Below are positions 20,693 through 30,401 of a stretch of 64,000 bases of DNA, piece after piece. Origin of the DNA: Bacteroides fragilis NCTC 9343 (GTDB lineage Bacteria; Bacteroidota; Bacteroidia; Bacteroidales; Bacteroidaceae); the NCBI RefSeq assembly GCF_000025985.1, contig NC_003228.3:4712001-4776000 (forward strand), given 5' to 3'. Both the position numbers and the translations under genes were made by a program. Position 1 is the first letter of the stretch. Each line of letters starts with the position of its first letter. Below the pieces are notes generated by a model that saw nothing but the letters and a program-made list of their open reading frames with translations, ran no database searches and was not told the origin of the DNA.

Positions 20693-22210
20693 TTATTTCA
20701 AAACCTCTACGGCACGTTTCATGCGAGCCAATGTTTCTTCTTTTCCCAACACCCAGGAAATATCGAACATATGAGGACCTTTGCCCTCACCTACCAGTGT
20801 CAGGCGGAAAGCATTCATAATATTACCTGTATGATACCCCTTCTCGGCAATCCAGTCCATTACTATTTTTTCTTGACCTTCAATGCTGAAATCTTCAATT
20901 CCGGCCAATACCTCCGCCAGTTCGGTCATACATTTAGCCGAATCCTCTTTCCAGCGTTTCTTAACCGTCTTTTCGTCATATTCCGTCGGAGCCACAAAGA
21001 AGAAACTGCATACCTCCCATAGTTCTTTAACAAAGCTGACACGGTCTTTCATCATACCAACCACCGTCACCACTTTTTCGAAAGGAGCTTCTACTCCATG
21101 CTCTTTCAGCACCGGTACAAACAGCTCGGCTATCTCTTTGTCAGATTTCTGCTGAATGTAAGTATGATTGAACCAGATACCTTTTTTATAATCAAATTTT
21201 GCACCCGACTTGCTGCAACGATGCAGGTCGAACAGACGGATCAGCTCGTCCATAGACATCACTTCCTGGTCGTTACCCGGATTCCATCCCAGCAGAGCAA
21301 GGAAATTGATAACAGCCTCGGGCAGATAACCTGATTCACGATAACCGGAAGAAATCTCACCGCTCTTCGGGTCATGCCACTCAAGAGGGAATACAGGGAA
21401 TCCCAAACGATCACCGTCACGTTTACTCAGTTTTCCATTGCCTTCCGGTTTCAGCAGCAAAGGCAAGTGGGCAAAAGCCGGCATAGTATCTTCCCAGCCG
21501 AATGCACGATACAGCAGCACGTGCAGCGGAGCGGAAGGCAGCCACTCTTCACCACGAATCACGTGTGACACCTCCATTAAATGGTCATCTACGATATTGG
21601 CCAGGTGATAAGTAGGCAGTTCGTCGGCCGATTTATATAAAACTTTATCATCAAGGATAGACGAATTGATAACCACTTCGCCACGAATCAAGTCGTTCAC
21701 ATGGATATCCTCGTTCGGTTCTATTTTGAAACGTACCACATATTGTTTTCCGTCAGCGATCAGCGCTTCCACTTCTTCTTTCGGGAGCGTCAACGAATTG
21801 CGCATTCCCACACGGGTAGATGCATCATACTGGAAATTAGCTATTTCAGCACGCTTGGCATCCAGTTCTTCCGGAGTATCGAAAGCGATGTAGGCCTTTC
21901 CGTTATCAAGTAACACTTGTACATACTTCTTGTATATTTCACGACGTTCCGACTGGCGGTACGGTCCGTATTCTCCTCCGAAGCTTACACCTTCATCAAA
22001 CTGTATTCCTAACCATTTGAAAGACTCCAGAATATATTCTTCCGCACCCGGAACGAAACGGTTGGAATCCGTATCCTCGATACGGAAAATCAAATCTCCC
22101 CCATGCTGGCGGGCAAACAGATAATTATACAAAGCGGTACGCACACCACCTATATGCAATGCTCCTGTTGGGCTCGGAGCAAAACGAACTCTTACTTTTC
22201 TTTCTGCCAT
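20693..22210 (-). CDS. gltX: Glutamyl-tRNA synthetase
   Basis: This 505-residue class Ic synthetase charges tRNA-Glu and feeds tetrapyrrole synthesis. The HIGH-type motif is [18 protein letters not shown] near residue 12, and the KMSKS-type motif is KLSKR at residues 260-264. The C-terminal anticodon-binding domain is complete. The length is normal. It is followed by waaA at 12 bp. The start [16 protein letters not shown] fits the family. Confidence 0.96.
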
Positions 22211-22304
22211 AATTTGCGTTAGTATAGGTAAATCGTGGCAAAATTAAACCTTTTTTTCCACACTATTGTTTTTTTTTGTACTTTTCGCAAAAAATTCAAG
22301 GGTT

Positions 22305-24362
22305 ATGGAACACTGGAAGAAGAAAAATAGTTTCTCATACAAAGATTTGTTATATAAAGCGCTGATTTTCGTCGGTACTGTGGCGTTCATTGTTTACTTC
22401 CTGCCCCGTGACGGGAAGTTTAACTATCAGTTTGACATTAACAAACCATGGAAGTATGGCCAGTTAATGGCAACTTTCGATTTTCCGATCTACAAAGACG
22501 AAGCGGTAGTAAAACGGGAACAAGACAGTCTTCTGGCTTCTTTCCAGCCTTATTTTGAACTGGACAAAGAAGTGGAGAAGAGTGCCCTTGCCAAACTGAA
22601 AGAGAATTATCATGCCCATCTGAAAGGCATATTGCCTTCGACGGACTACATCCGATACATCGAGAGAGGCCTGAAAGCCATCTATCAATCGGGAGTCGTA
22701 TCGACAGAAGAGATGCGGACCCTCCTCCACGACAGCATCTCTTCTGTCATGGTGATTGAAGATAAGTTGGCCAACCAACGGACGACCGACGGCATCTATA
22801 CCGTAAAGAGAGCCTACGAGAATCTTATATCGGGTGATACCGCCCATTATAACAGAGACATCCTGCGGCAATGTGCACTCAACGACTACATTACCCCCAA
22901 TCTCATTTACGATTCTGTGCGTACGGAGACAGCCCGGAAAGAATTGCTCGACAACTACTCCTGGGCAAACGGAGTAGTACAAAGCGGCCAGAAAATCATT
23001 GACCGTGGAGAGATAGTCAACAAACAAACCTATAACATCCTGGAATCTTTGCGCAAGGAATCTATCAAGCGAAGCGAATCCATCGGACAGAAGCGACTGA
23101 TCTTGGGCGGACAAATCTTGTTTGTCGGCATATTGATACTCTGCTTTATGCTTTACCTGGAACTGTTCCGCAAAGATTATTATGAACGCAAAGGCAGCTT
23201 ATCGTTGCTCTTCGCCCTGATCGTGTTCTATTGTGTCATCACGGCGCTTATGGTGACAAACAATATATTCAATGTGTACATCCTACCCTATGCCATGCTC
23301 CCGATTATTATCCGGGTCTTCCTCGATTCGCGTACGGCATTCCTGACACATGTCATCACCATACTGATCTGCTCCATCACCCTGAGGTATCCCCACGAAT
23401 TTATCCTGACACAAATAGCCGCCGGCCTGGTAGCTATCTTCAGCTTGAGAGAACTGTCACAACGTTCGCAGTTGTTCCGCACGGCCCTTCTGGTCATACT
23501 GACGTATGCAGCTATCTATTTCGCTTTTGAGCTGATCAGTGAAAACGATCTTTCGAAGCTGAACGTAAGTATGTATATCTACTTCATTATTAACGGTGTA
23601 CTATTGCTTTTCGCTTATCCTCTGCTATTCCTGCTTGAGAAGACTTTTGGCTTCACGTCGAATGTTACGCTTGTAGAATTATCGAACATCAATAATGATC
23701 TGTTGAGAAGAATGTCCGAAACTGTTCCGGGTACCTTCCAACACTCCATGCAAGTGGCCAATCTGGCTGCTGAAGCTGCGATACGTATCGGAGCCAAAAG
23801 CCAGTTGGTACGTACCGGAGCATTGTATCATGACATCGGCAAAATGGAAAATCCGGCTTTCTTTACCGAAAACCAGTCCGGAGTGAACCCCCATAAGAAT
23901 TTAAGTTATGAACAGAGTGCCCAAGTGGTTATCAGCCATGTGACGGACGGATTAAAACTGGCCGACAAGCATAATCTGCCTAAAGTGATCAAGGACTTTA
24001 TCAGTACTCACCACGGGCGCGGAAAGACCAAGTTCTTCTACATATCCTGGAAAAACGAACATCCGGGCGAAGAACCGAACGAAGAAGTTTTCACGTATCC
24101 GGGTCCCAATCCGTTCTCGAAAGAGACAGCCATACTGATGATGGCAGACTCCGTAGAAGCCGCCTCACGCAGCTTGCCGGAGTATACCGAAGAGAGCATC
24201 AGTAATCTGGTAGATAAGATTATCGATTCGCAAGTACAAGAGGGGTATTTCAAAGAATGCCCGATCACATTCAAAGACATCGCGACGATAAAAGCTGTAT
24301 TCAAAGAAAAACTGAAAACGATTTATCACACACGCATCAGCTATCCTGAGTTAAAGAAGTAA
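22305..24362 (+). CDS. 7TM-HD domain membrane phosphodiesterase, PgpH type
   Basis: This 685-residue membrane protein has one N-terminal span (residues 12-32), a large extracytoplasmic 7TMR-HDED domain (to about 265), seven membrane helices (about 270-440) and a cytoplasmic HD domain. Metal-binding residues lie in GTFQHSMQVANLA, LYHDIGKM and the STHHGRGKT segment. PgpH proteins hydrolyse cyclic di-AMP; this activity is inferred from architecture. The frame opens 13 codons earlier, but MEHWKKKNSF at 22305 is the likely start. Its last 26 bp overlap the convergent phosphatase gene. Confidence 0.88.
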   Translation: MEHWKKKNSFSYKDLLYKALIFVGTVAFIVYFLPRDGKFNYQFDINKPWKYGQLMATFDFPIYKDEAVVKREQDSLLASFQPYFELDKEVEKSALAKLKENYHAHLKGILPSTDYIRYIERGLKAIYQSGVVSTEEMRTLLHDSISSVMVIEDKLANQRTTDGIYTVKRAYENLISGDTAHYNRDILRQCALNDYITPNLIYDSVRTETARKELLDNYSWANGVVQSGQKIIDRGEIVNKQTYNILESLRKESIKRSESIGQKRLILGGQILFVGILILCFMLYLELFRKDYYERKGSLSLLFALIVFYCVITALMVTNNIFNVYILPYAMLPIIIRVFLDSRTAFLTHVITILICSITLRYPHEFILTQIAAGLVAIFSLRELSQRSQLFRTALLVILTYAAIYFAFELISENDLSKLNVSMYIYFIINGVLLLFAYPLLFLLEKTFGFTSNVTLVELSNINNDLLRRMSETVPGTFQHSMQVANLAAEAAIRIGAKSQLVRTGALYHDIGKMENPAFFTENQSGVNPHKNLSYEQSAQVVISHVTDGLKLADKHNLPKVIKDFISTHHGRGKTKFFYISWKNEHPGEEPNEEVFTYPGPNPFSKETAILMMADSVEAASRSLPEYTEESISNLVDKIIDSQVQEGYFKECPITFKDIATIKAVFKEKLKTIYHTRISYPELKK

Positions 24363-24810
24363 GGAGTCCGGCACAAGCATCCTCAAGTATGTCGAGCACG
24401 TATTCAAAGCCCTCCGCACCTCCATAATAAGGGTCGGGCACGTGATCGGCGGGGATGCGGGTGCAGTATTCCGTCATCCGGTGGATCTTTTTCCACTCTG
24501 CCGGAGAGGGTGCTTTCTCCTTCAGATCGTCCATGTTCCGATCATCCATACCGATTATAAGATCGAAGTTGTAAAAATCTTCCGTACGGACAGGACGCGA
24601 ACGATGTACCAGTTCATATCCTCTGCGGGCGGCATGGGCACGCATACGGCTATCGGGCAGTTCCCCCTGGTGATAAGCCAATATACCGGCTGAATCAATC
24701 ACAAACTCTTTTTCCAGGCCGGCTTCTTTAATCAGATGAAGCATCACGCCTTCTGCCGTAGAAGAGCGGCAAATGTTGCCGAGGCAAACAAAAAGTATTT
24801 TCTTTTTCAT
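24337..24810 (-). CDS. Low-molecular-weight protein-tyrosine phosphatase
   Basis: This 157-residue cytoplasmic phosphatase has the P-loop near the N-terminus (VCLGNICRSS, C-x5-R-S with catalytic Cys9) and the general-acid loop DPYYGG near the C-terminus. Such enzymes remove phosphate from tyrosine, in some bacteria from tyrosine kinases for polysaccharide export; no such kinase lies nearby. Its 3' end overlaps that of the convergent HD phosphodiesterase gene by 26 bp. Confidence 0.92.
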   Translation of the reverse strand: MKKKILFVCLGNICRSSTAEGVMLHLIKEAGLEKEFVIDSAGILAYHQGELPDSRMRAHAARRGYELVHRSRPVRTEDFYNFDLIIGMDDRNMDDLKEKAPSPAEWKKIHRMTEYCTRIPADHVPDPYYGGAEGFEYVLDILEDACAGLLTSLTQDS

Positions 24811-24845
24811 GCTTTCTTACTTTTGAAATATAAAGATATAAAAAT

Positions 24846-24899
24846 CCGCATGCAACAACGTGCCGCATGGATCTCCCAGCTACGCGTTTCTGCATGCGG
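24846..24899 (-). terminator. Terminator of the GH123-type gene
   Basis: The arms CCGCATGCA (24846-24854) and TGCATGCGG (24891-24899) are perfectly complementary. On the minus strand they are followed by ATTTTTATA. The stem ends the transcript of the glycosidase gene 26 bp after its stop codon. Confidence 0.65.
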
Positions 24900-24924
24900 T
24901 ATCATATAAGTACAGTCAATAATT

Positions 24925-26724
24925 CTACAACGAATTCAGTATTTTGTTCGCCTTATTCACTGTTTCGGCAGCCGGAACTTCAGGGAAGTCTCTCAAGTTA
25001 AATGTGGAGAGCATTTTTTCCAGCTTCTTAAATCCGGTCTTGTTTTTCTTATCCGTAAATTCCTTGCGAAGGATCGTTATCTTTTCGTGAGCCTGAACAC
25101 CCTCGATCAATTTTTCGAAACGAATGGAAGAGCGTGCTCCCGGATAAACCAGATAAGTGTCTCCACCGGCCCAGGCCTCAAAACGTGAATCGAGCAGCGG
25201 CTCTTTCGGCCAACTATTATAAGCCCAACGCAGATAGCCGTCAAGATGATCTTTGGCAGAATAATAACTCATCCAGGCAGCCTCGGCAGGATCGGAGAAG
25301 GTAAAGGTATTCGGGAAAGCTTCCGTACAGCACGTATAATAGGTAGTAGGAAGATTGTTTTGTGCACGACGTGCCAATACCTCCGCCGGATAAGAAGCTC
25401 CGATAGGAATACAATAGTCGTAGATATCCGCTTCCAGTTCTTTGTGGAAGTTACCCGCCAGCGATACTTTAAACTCAGGATCGGCTTTGCGGATCACCTG
25501 CAATGTTTTCTGCATAACCTCCATCGGGCGTTCGTCCATGGCAATGGTACAAATATCGAACCAACCTTTCTCACGTAAATGTTTAGAGAATGACTTCAAC
25601 ATAGCCACCCACATCTCTTCGTAAGCTTTTTCGCCCGGAGCGGTTTTCACATACTGCATACTGTTTGTAGCCTGATCGAAATATTGGAAAGACAACTTCC
25701 ACGGAACCATCGAGTAGCAATTGATCTGCTTGTCGATGCCCACGCTCATCATCATCTCTACCCACTTGTCGAACACATCATAATCGAAAGCCCAAGTGCC
25801 GTTCACTTTCTTTGTCCAGGTGACCATCGATTCAAAGTAGTCATAAGTCTGTCCGTTCCAAGGTTTATGCATGATGGAAGCCGTAATAATCTTCTGTCCG
25901 GCATCCGCCAGCATCTTCATCACAGGACGCATGGCATCTATGTGTGCCTGACTCCAGAGCGGAACCTGATAATAACGTGCCACGGCAAACGGACTCTGCC
26001 ACAAATCGAGGTGGAAAGCCCACTGAGACGGGGCAGGCAACACGCGTGAAGAGACTTTGATATCCATCTTCAAGGTAGACAGACGGTTATCTCCGTCTTT
26101 CACCTCGACCGTACCACGATAGACTCCCGGTGACACAGTCTGGGGAACCTGGCAATTGATCCAGATGGCCTGAGTGCTTTTAGCTTCCATAGGCATCGAA
26201 GTCAGCAAGTGGTCAATCGGATCGGCAACCAACAGAGAGTCGTAAATGGAGTGATCGGGACGATAACCACAGCCGCCACGTCCGTCTTTATTCAATTCGT
26301 CGGTCATCACATAGCGGACAAAACCTCCGCTGAATGCATCGGCCGGAAGTACATCTCCCTTGGAGTTTTTAAATTCGGAGAGAGAATAGTTCAATCCTTT
26401 CAGGTCGGTACCGGTCCAGACAACAGCCTGCGCATGGAGTTTCTCACCGCGCCATCCCTCCAGCGTAATGCTTTTCTGCGACTGGATCACAGGTACGGCA
26501 TGTTTCGCATACCGGGTATCGGTATTTCCCCATTGTACCTGAGGGGCTTTGACTGCCGCCCATTCTTTTTCGGAAGGAGCAACCGGATCGGGCAATTCTT
26601 TATAAGACTGGATGGGGAACGGGGCCTGTCCGGTCGGTGTTCCACATTGTGTCACTCCTTGCTGGGCAAGAAGCGGGCCTGTACTAACCAGGCAAGAAAG
26701 CAAAAGTGTCGTGATTCGCTTCAT
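24925..26724 (-). CDS. Glycoside hydrolase, GH123/DUF4091 family (secreted)
   Basis: This 599-residue protein has a cleavable signal peptide (MKRITTLLLSCLVSTGPLLA), an N-terminal beta-sandwich domain (about residues 40-235) and a C-terminal TIM-barrel with the DUF4091 fold. The paired acidic residues D397-E398 (TIAMDERP) correspond to the Asp-Glu pair that GH123 beta-N-acetylgalactosaminidases use in substrate-assisted catalysis. GalNAc-containing glycolipid or mucin-type glycan is a likely substrate, but DUF4091 also includes untested members. The frame opens 14 codons earlier; the ATG at 26724 is chosen for the signal peptide. It lies 41 bp after priA on the same strand. Confidence 0.75.
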   Translation of the reverse strand: MKRITTLLLSCLVSTGPLLAQQGVTQCGTPTGQAPFPIQSYKELPDPVAPSEKEWAAVKAPQVQWGNTDTRYAKHAVPVIQSQKSITLEGWRGEKLHAQAVVWTGTDLKGLNYSLSEFKNSKGDVLPADAFSGGFVRYVMTDELNKDGRGGCGYRPDHSIYDSLLVADPIDHLLTSMPMEAKSTQAIWINCQVPQTVSPGVYRGTVEVKDGDNRLSTLKMDIKVSSRVLPAPSQWAFHLDLWQSPFAVARYYQVPLWSQAHIDAMRPVMKMLADAGQKIITASIMHKPWNGQTYDYFESMVTWTKKVNGTWAFDYDVFDKWVEMMMSVGIDKQINCYSMVPWKLSFQYFDQATNSMQYVKTAPGEKAYEEMWVAMLKSFSKHLREKGWFDICTIAMDERPMEVMQKTLQVIRKADPEFKVSLAGNFHKELEADIYDYCIPIGASYPAEVLARRAQNNLPTTYYTCCTEAFPNTFTFSDPAEAAWMSYYSAKDHLDGYLRWAYNSWPKEPLLDSRFEAWAGGDTYLVYPGARSSIRFEKLIEGVQAHEKITILRKEFTDKKNKTGFKKLEKMLSTFNLRDFPEVPAAETVNKANKILNSL

Positions 26725-26765
26725 GGTTTCATTTTTTAAGGGTAATATATTAAGATTGGTTTTCA

Positions 26766-29225
26766 TTACATAGGATCTACATCATAGTAAACAATCAGCG
26801 ATTTAAACCGTTCGTCTTCTATCATTTCACGTTGTACCCGCAAAAGTAATTCACGGGCACGACTCATCGGCGCATTTTGTTCTATTTTAACAACTATTTT
26901 TCGTATGAACAAAGTTTGAATACGGGCAACGGGCGGTTTATCCGGTCCCAGTATCCGGTTTCCGAACAATGCGCGCAGTTTCTCGGCCATGGTGTGTGCC
27001 ATCACATCAAGCAACGTCTCGTTCCGGTTTTTCAGATAGACATACACCATCCGGTAATACGGAGGATAATGAAACATCTGCCGCTCAGCCAGTTGTCCCG
27101 CCACCATATCTTCATAATCGTTCGTCATCACCTGACGGATGATGGGATGGTCTATACTTTTGGTTTGCAACACTACCCTGCCCCGTTTATTTTTTCGTCC
27201 GGCACGTCCGGCAACCTGCGCCATCAACTGGAAGGCACGTTCGTACGAACGGAAATCGGGATAATTCAGCATCGTGTCCGCATTGAGTATCCCCACCACG
27301 CTGACGTGGTCAAAGTCGAGTCCTTTGGATACCATCTGGGTACCGATCAGTATATCGGTCTTTCCCTGTTCAAAGTCTGCAATAATTTTTTCGTATGCCG
27401 ACCGCGTACGTGTAGTATCGAGATCCATACGTGCTACGGAAGCTTCCGGAAAAATCAACTTCACATCATCTTCTATCTTTTCCGTACCAAATCCTCTGTG
27501 CATCAACTCGACCCCTTCGCAAGCCGGACACGAACGGGGCAACTGGTAAGTATACCCGCAATAGTGGCAAGTCAGCTGATTGATACCTTTATGATAGGTC
27601 AGGCTGACATCACAGTTCTTGCACTTTGGCACCCATCCGCACGTGCGGCACTCTATCATCGGAGCAAATCCCCGGCGATTCTGAAACAGAATCACCTGCT
27701 GTTTATTATCGAGTGCCTCGCGGACATATTGCAGCAGCAACGGAGAGAACTGCCCCGTCATCCGCTTCTTGCGGTGCAACTCCTTTATATCTACCGGAAT
27801 AATCTCCGGCAATTGAATTTCCTTATAGCGTTCTTTCAGTTCCACCCACCCGAATTTGCCGGTAGTGGCATTCTGCCAAGTCTCCACCGAAGGAGTGGCA
27901 GTACCCAGCAACGTCTTTGCCCCATACATCGAAGCCAGCACGATGGCAGCATTCCGGGCATGATAGCGCGGTGCGGGATCTTGTTGCTTATACGTATTTT
28001 CGTGTTCCTCGTCCACAATGACCAGTCCGAGATTCCGAAACGGGAGGAACACCGAAGAGCGTACCCCCAGAATAATATCGTAACCCTCCTCCGTCAACTG
28101 CTTTTGCCAGATCTCTACTCTCTCGGCGTCGGGGAACTTGGAGTGATAGATTCCCAACCGGGAGCCGAACACCCGTTTCAGCCGTTCGGTGATCTGGGTA
28201 GTCAATGCTATTTCGGGCAACAGATAAAGCACCTGCCTGCCTTGCCTCAACGTCTCTTCTATCAGGTGGATGTATACTTCGGTCTTTCCACTGGAAGTCA
28301 CTCCGTGGAGCAGACAGACATTCTTCTCCTGAAAGCTCTGCATGATTTCATGATAAGCCCGTTGCTGGTGCTCGTTCAGCACGTTCAGTTCTACCGTCTT
28401 TCCGACCAAACGGTTCAACCGCCCGATTTCCTGATAATAGACCTCGAATATCTGTTTTTCTACCAATCCGTTGAAAATAGCGGGAGAAGCAGAGGCACGT
28501 TGCAGAAGTTCTTTCTTGGACACTTCTTTGGATGCACCGTCCCCCAACACGCCGGAAAGCTCCACATACTTCATCAACAACGCCAACTGTTTCGGAGCGC
28601 GCTCCAGCTCGTCAAAGATACGCCGGAGATTCTCTTCACCGGAAGCGTCTGCCACCAGCCGGACCCGGGCTTCCGTTTTGGGTTTATAGGTGCGGCGGAG
28701 CTCTTCTTTTACAAACAGAGCTTCCTTGTCGAGCAGCGACTTGATAACGGTGAGAATGTTTTTCAATCCGCTCTCTTTCTCAAGTTTGGTGACACATTGC
28801 TCGGGTTCTTTGGCAAGCAGGTCGAGCACCAGTTGCTCGCGTTCAGAAAGAGGAGCATCCGCCTCGAAGTCGGGATTATACTCCACAATCGTCTCGCTCT
28901 CCAACTTCAGGCCGGAAGGCAATGCGGCTTTGTAAACATCACCCTGCGTACAAAGATAATAATCGGCCAGCCATTCCCAGAACCGGAACTGACCGGGCAG
29001 CAGTATCGGAGAGGTGTCAAGTACAGTAGAGATCTCTTTGACTTCATATTCGGTCGGTGCATAGTGATGCACATTGCGAACAATGGCTGTATAGTACTTC
29101 TTCCGCCCGAAAGGTACAACTACCCGGCAACCTATTTGCACCTCTTCAGCCCCTTCGTCCGGAAGGGAATAGGTAAAGCAACGGGGCAGAGGCAAAGGTA
29201 ATATGACATCTACATACTTTTTCAT
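26766..29225 (-). CDS. priA: Primosomal replication protein N' (PriA helicase)
   Basis: This 819-residue DNA helicase reloads the replisome at stalled forks. The N-terminal 3'-DNA-binding domain begins MKKYVDVILPLPLPRCFTYS. Walker A is GVTSSGKTEVYIHL (about residues 306-319) and the helicase box II is VIVDEEHE (about 400). Eight zinc-binding Cys are arranged as pairs in CRTCGWVPKCKNC and CHYCG...CPAC (about 523-565). Helicase motifs V-VI (MVSKGLDF, QVAGRAGR) follow. The reading frame extends 35 codons upstream, but a promoter at 29234-29241 lies inside that extension. Confidence 0.94.
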   Translation of the reverse strand: MKKYVDVILPLPLPRCFTYSLPDEGAEEVQIGCRVVVPFGRKKYYTAIVRNVHHYAPTEYEVKEISTVLDTSPILLPGQFRFWEWLADYYLCTQGDVYKAALPSGLKLESETIVEYNPDFEADAPLSEREQLVLDLLAKEPEQCVTKLEKESGLKNILTVIKSLLDKEALFVKEELRRTYKPKTEARVRLVADASGEENLRRIFDELERAPKQLALLMKYVELSGVLGDGASKEVSKKELLQRASASPAIFNGLVEKQIFEVYYQEIGRLNRLVGKTVELNVLNEHQQRAYHEIMQSFQEKNVCLLHGVTSSGKTEVYIHLIEETLRQGRQVLYLLPEIALTTQITERLKRVFGSRLGIYHSKFPDAERVEIWQKQLTEEGYDIILGVRSSVFLPFRNLGLVIVDEEHENTYKQQDPAPRYHARNAAIVLASMYGAKTLLGTATPSVETWQNATTGKFGWVELKERYKEIQLPEIIPVDIKELHRKKRMTGQFSPLLLQYVREALDNKQQVILFQNRRGFAPMIECRTCGWVPKCKNCDVSLTYHKGINQLTCHYCGYTYQLPRSCPACEGVELMHRGFGTEKIEDDVKLIFPEASVARMDLDTTRTRSAYEKIIADFEQGKTDILIGTQMVSKGLDFDHVSVVGILNADTMLNYPDFRSYERAFQLMAQVAGRAGRKNKRGRVVLQTKSIDHPIIRQVMTNDYEDMVAGQLAERQMFHYPPYYRMVYVYLKNRNETLLDVMAHTMAEKLRALFGNRILGPDKPPVARIQTLFIRKIVVKIEQNAPMSRARELLLRVQREMIEDERFKSLIVYYDVDPM

Positions 29226-29233
29226 TGTGAGGA

Positions 29234-29241
29234 CAAAGATA
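29234..29241 (-). promoter_or_regulatory. priA promoter -7 box, near-leaderless transcript
   Basis: TATCTTTG on the minus strand matches TAnnTTTG and ends only 8 bp before the priA ATG. Transcription would start within a few bases of the start codon. The box abuts the U-tract of the upstream gene's terminator. Confidence 0.55.
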
Positions 29242-29272
29242 CAAAAAATCCCCGACGCAAGCGCCGGGGATT
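29242..29272 (-). terminator. Terminator of the porin-like gene
   Basis: On the minus strand, AATCCCCG-GCG pairs with CGC-CGGGGATT (29247-29272) around a short AA/TT loop and is followed by TTTTTTGT. It lies 27 bp after the stop codon of the outer-membrane protein gene. Confidence 0.8.
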
Positions 29273-29299
29273 CGTTTATCATAAAATGATTCTGTCTTC

Positions 29300-29878
29300 T
29301 TAGAAAATGTAAGCTGCGGAAATCTGCCACATTTTAGTCTTATAAGAGAAATCAGCCTCTTTCCATTCTGCCGTTTTATTCAACGGAATGTTATAATTGG
29401 CACCTACTTGTAAGTGTCTCAACAGCTTCACACCAGCACCTACATTGATTCCTACCTGAGCATTTTTTTTATTCAACCGTCCAAGCTCTCCATAGTTTTT
29501 ATCACCGGAGAAGTTGAAATAGAAATCCGGACCGGCTGCTACATAGATACCCAATGCGCTACCCAAACCGATAGTATACTTTAAGTTGATTGGAATATCA
29601 AGCCCATTCTGTCTGATAGACTCATCACCGACTTTTACACCTCTCTGAGCAAATAAAAGGGCACCGTCAACACCCAGACCTACCAATGGAATAGTAACCT
29701 CAGCCATCGGACCGATAAAGAATCCGGTGAAGTTGTCTGTTTTTAAATCAGACTTATTAAAATCAGCTTTTGCCAGGTTTACACCACCTTTCACACCAAA
29801 CTTGATAAGTTGTGCCTGAGCAGGCATAGCCATACCGATACATACAGCTATCATTAAAGCACTAATAATCTTTTTCAT
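29300..29878 (-). CDS. Porin-family outer-membrane beta-barrel protein (PorT-like)
   Basis: This 192-residue exported protein has a signal peptide ending AMPAQAQ near residue 22, then FGVKGGVNLAKADF, an opening typical of the outer_membrane beta-barrel (PorT/OMP_b-brl_2) family. The remainder alternates short beta-strands and ends with a C-terminal aromatic residue (SAAYIF), as usual for outer-membrane insertion. The small size suggests an eight-strand barrel. Specific cargo is unknown. A -7 box (TATCTTTG on the minus strand at 29905-29912) lies upstream and a strong terminator lies downstream. Confidence 0.82.
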   Translation of the reverse strand: MKKIISALMIAVCIGMAMPAQAQLIKFGVKGGVNLAKADFNKSDLKTDNFTGFFIGPMAEVTIPLVGLGVDGALLFAQRGVKVGDESIRQNGLDIPINLKYTIGLGSALGIYVAAGPDFYFNFSGDKNYGELGRLNKKNAQVGINVGAGVKLLRHLQVGANYNIPLNKTAEWKEADFSYKTKMWQISAAYIF

Positions 29879-29904
29879 AACTAAGTTGTGTTTAAAATTC
29901 GGGA

Positions 29905-29912
29905 CAAAGATA
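29905..29912 (-). promoter_or_regulatory. Promoter -7 box of the porin-like gene
   Basis: TATCTTTG on the minus strand, 27 bp before the ATG at 29878, matches the Bacteroidetes -7 consensus. The -33 element is not clear. Confidence 0.5.
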
Positions 29913-30072
29913 TAGTTTTAAATTAAAAAAACATTAAATCTGTTTGCATATTTTCAGCAAAGCTTTCTATTCTATAACATTACGCTACCCTATTTTGTTT
30001 TTTGATAACGTTCATATAAAGGCACATGCAATCTATCGGAAAGCCCGTGTGAGCATCTTCCTAAGGCAGCAT

Positions 30073-30117
30073 ATACCAGTTATACAACTCGTCATACACC
30101 AGTTGCACAACTGGTAT
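30073..30117. repeat. Nested palindrome in an intergenic region
   Basis: The outer arms ATACCAGTT (30073-30081) and AACTGGTAT (30109-30117) are perfect. An inner pair, ACCAGTTG and CAACTGGT (30098-30105 and 30108-30115), shares the same word, so three half-sites of ACCAGTT type occur within 45 bp. The 385-bp stretch from 29879 to 30263 holds otherwise only the two promoter boxes. Confidence 0.5.
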
Positions 30118-30244
30118 CGTCCGGGTTGCCCATCCGGTAGTTCCTTTCCTTAAAAGATACCCTTACCGTCTCAGGATGGAAACATTCAGATGCAGGCAAG
30201 AAGAAAAAAATACCTTTCCCGGAACAACGGACCGAAAATCCATG

Positions 30245-30252
30245 TACCTTTG
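30245..30252 (+). promoter_or_regulatory. Promoter -7 box of tRNA-Ser
   Basis: TACCTTTG matches TAnnTTTG and ends 11 bp before the mature 5' end of tRNA-Ser. Confidence 0.5.
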
Positions 30253-30263
30253 TGGTACTTCAA

Positions 30264-30351
30264 GGAAAGATGCCAGAGTGATCGAATGGGCCGGACTCGA
30301 AATCCGGTGAACGGCTTGTCCGTTCCGTGGGTTTGAATCCCACTCTTTCCG
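30264..30351 (+). tRNA. tRNA-Ser (CGA)
   Basis: This 88-nt class II tRNA has acceptor GGAAAGA/TCTTTCC and discriminator G. The anticodon stem-loop is GGACTCGAAATCC, giving CGA. It has a long variable arm (GAACGGCTTGTCCGTTC) and a T-arm GTGGG/CCCAC around TTTGAAT. CCA is not encoded. Confidence 0.95.
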
Positions 30352-30401
30352 CAATAATTTTGTTGTTTGTCCGTCTCCCCCACAAGTGGAGTCACCAAAA
30401 A

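Noticed and set aside
26877..29201. A 774-codon open frame on the plus strand opposite priA
   Set aside because: priA on the other strand has all helicase and zinc motifs. The plus-strand frame has no recognisable domain and is a codon-bias shadow.
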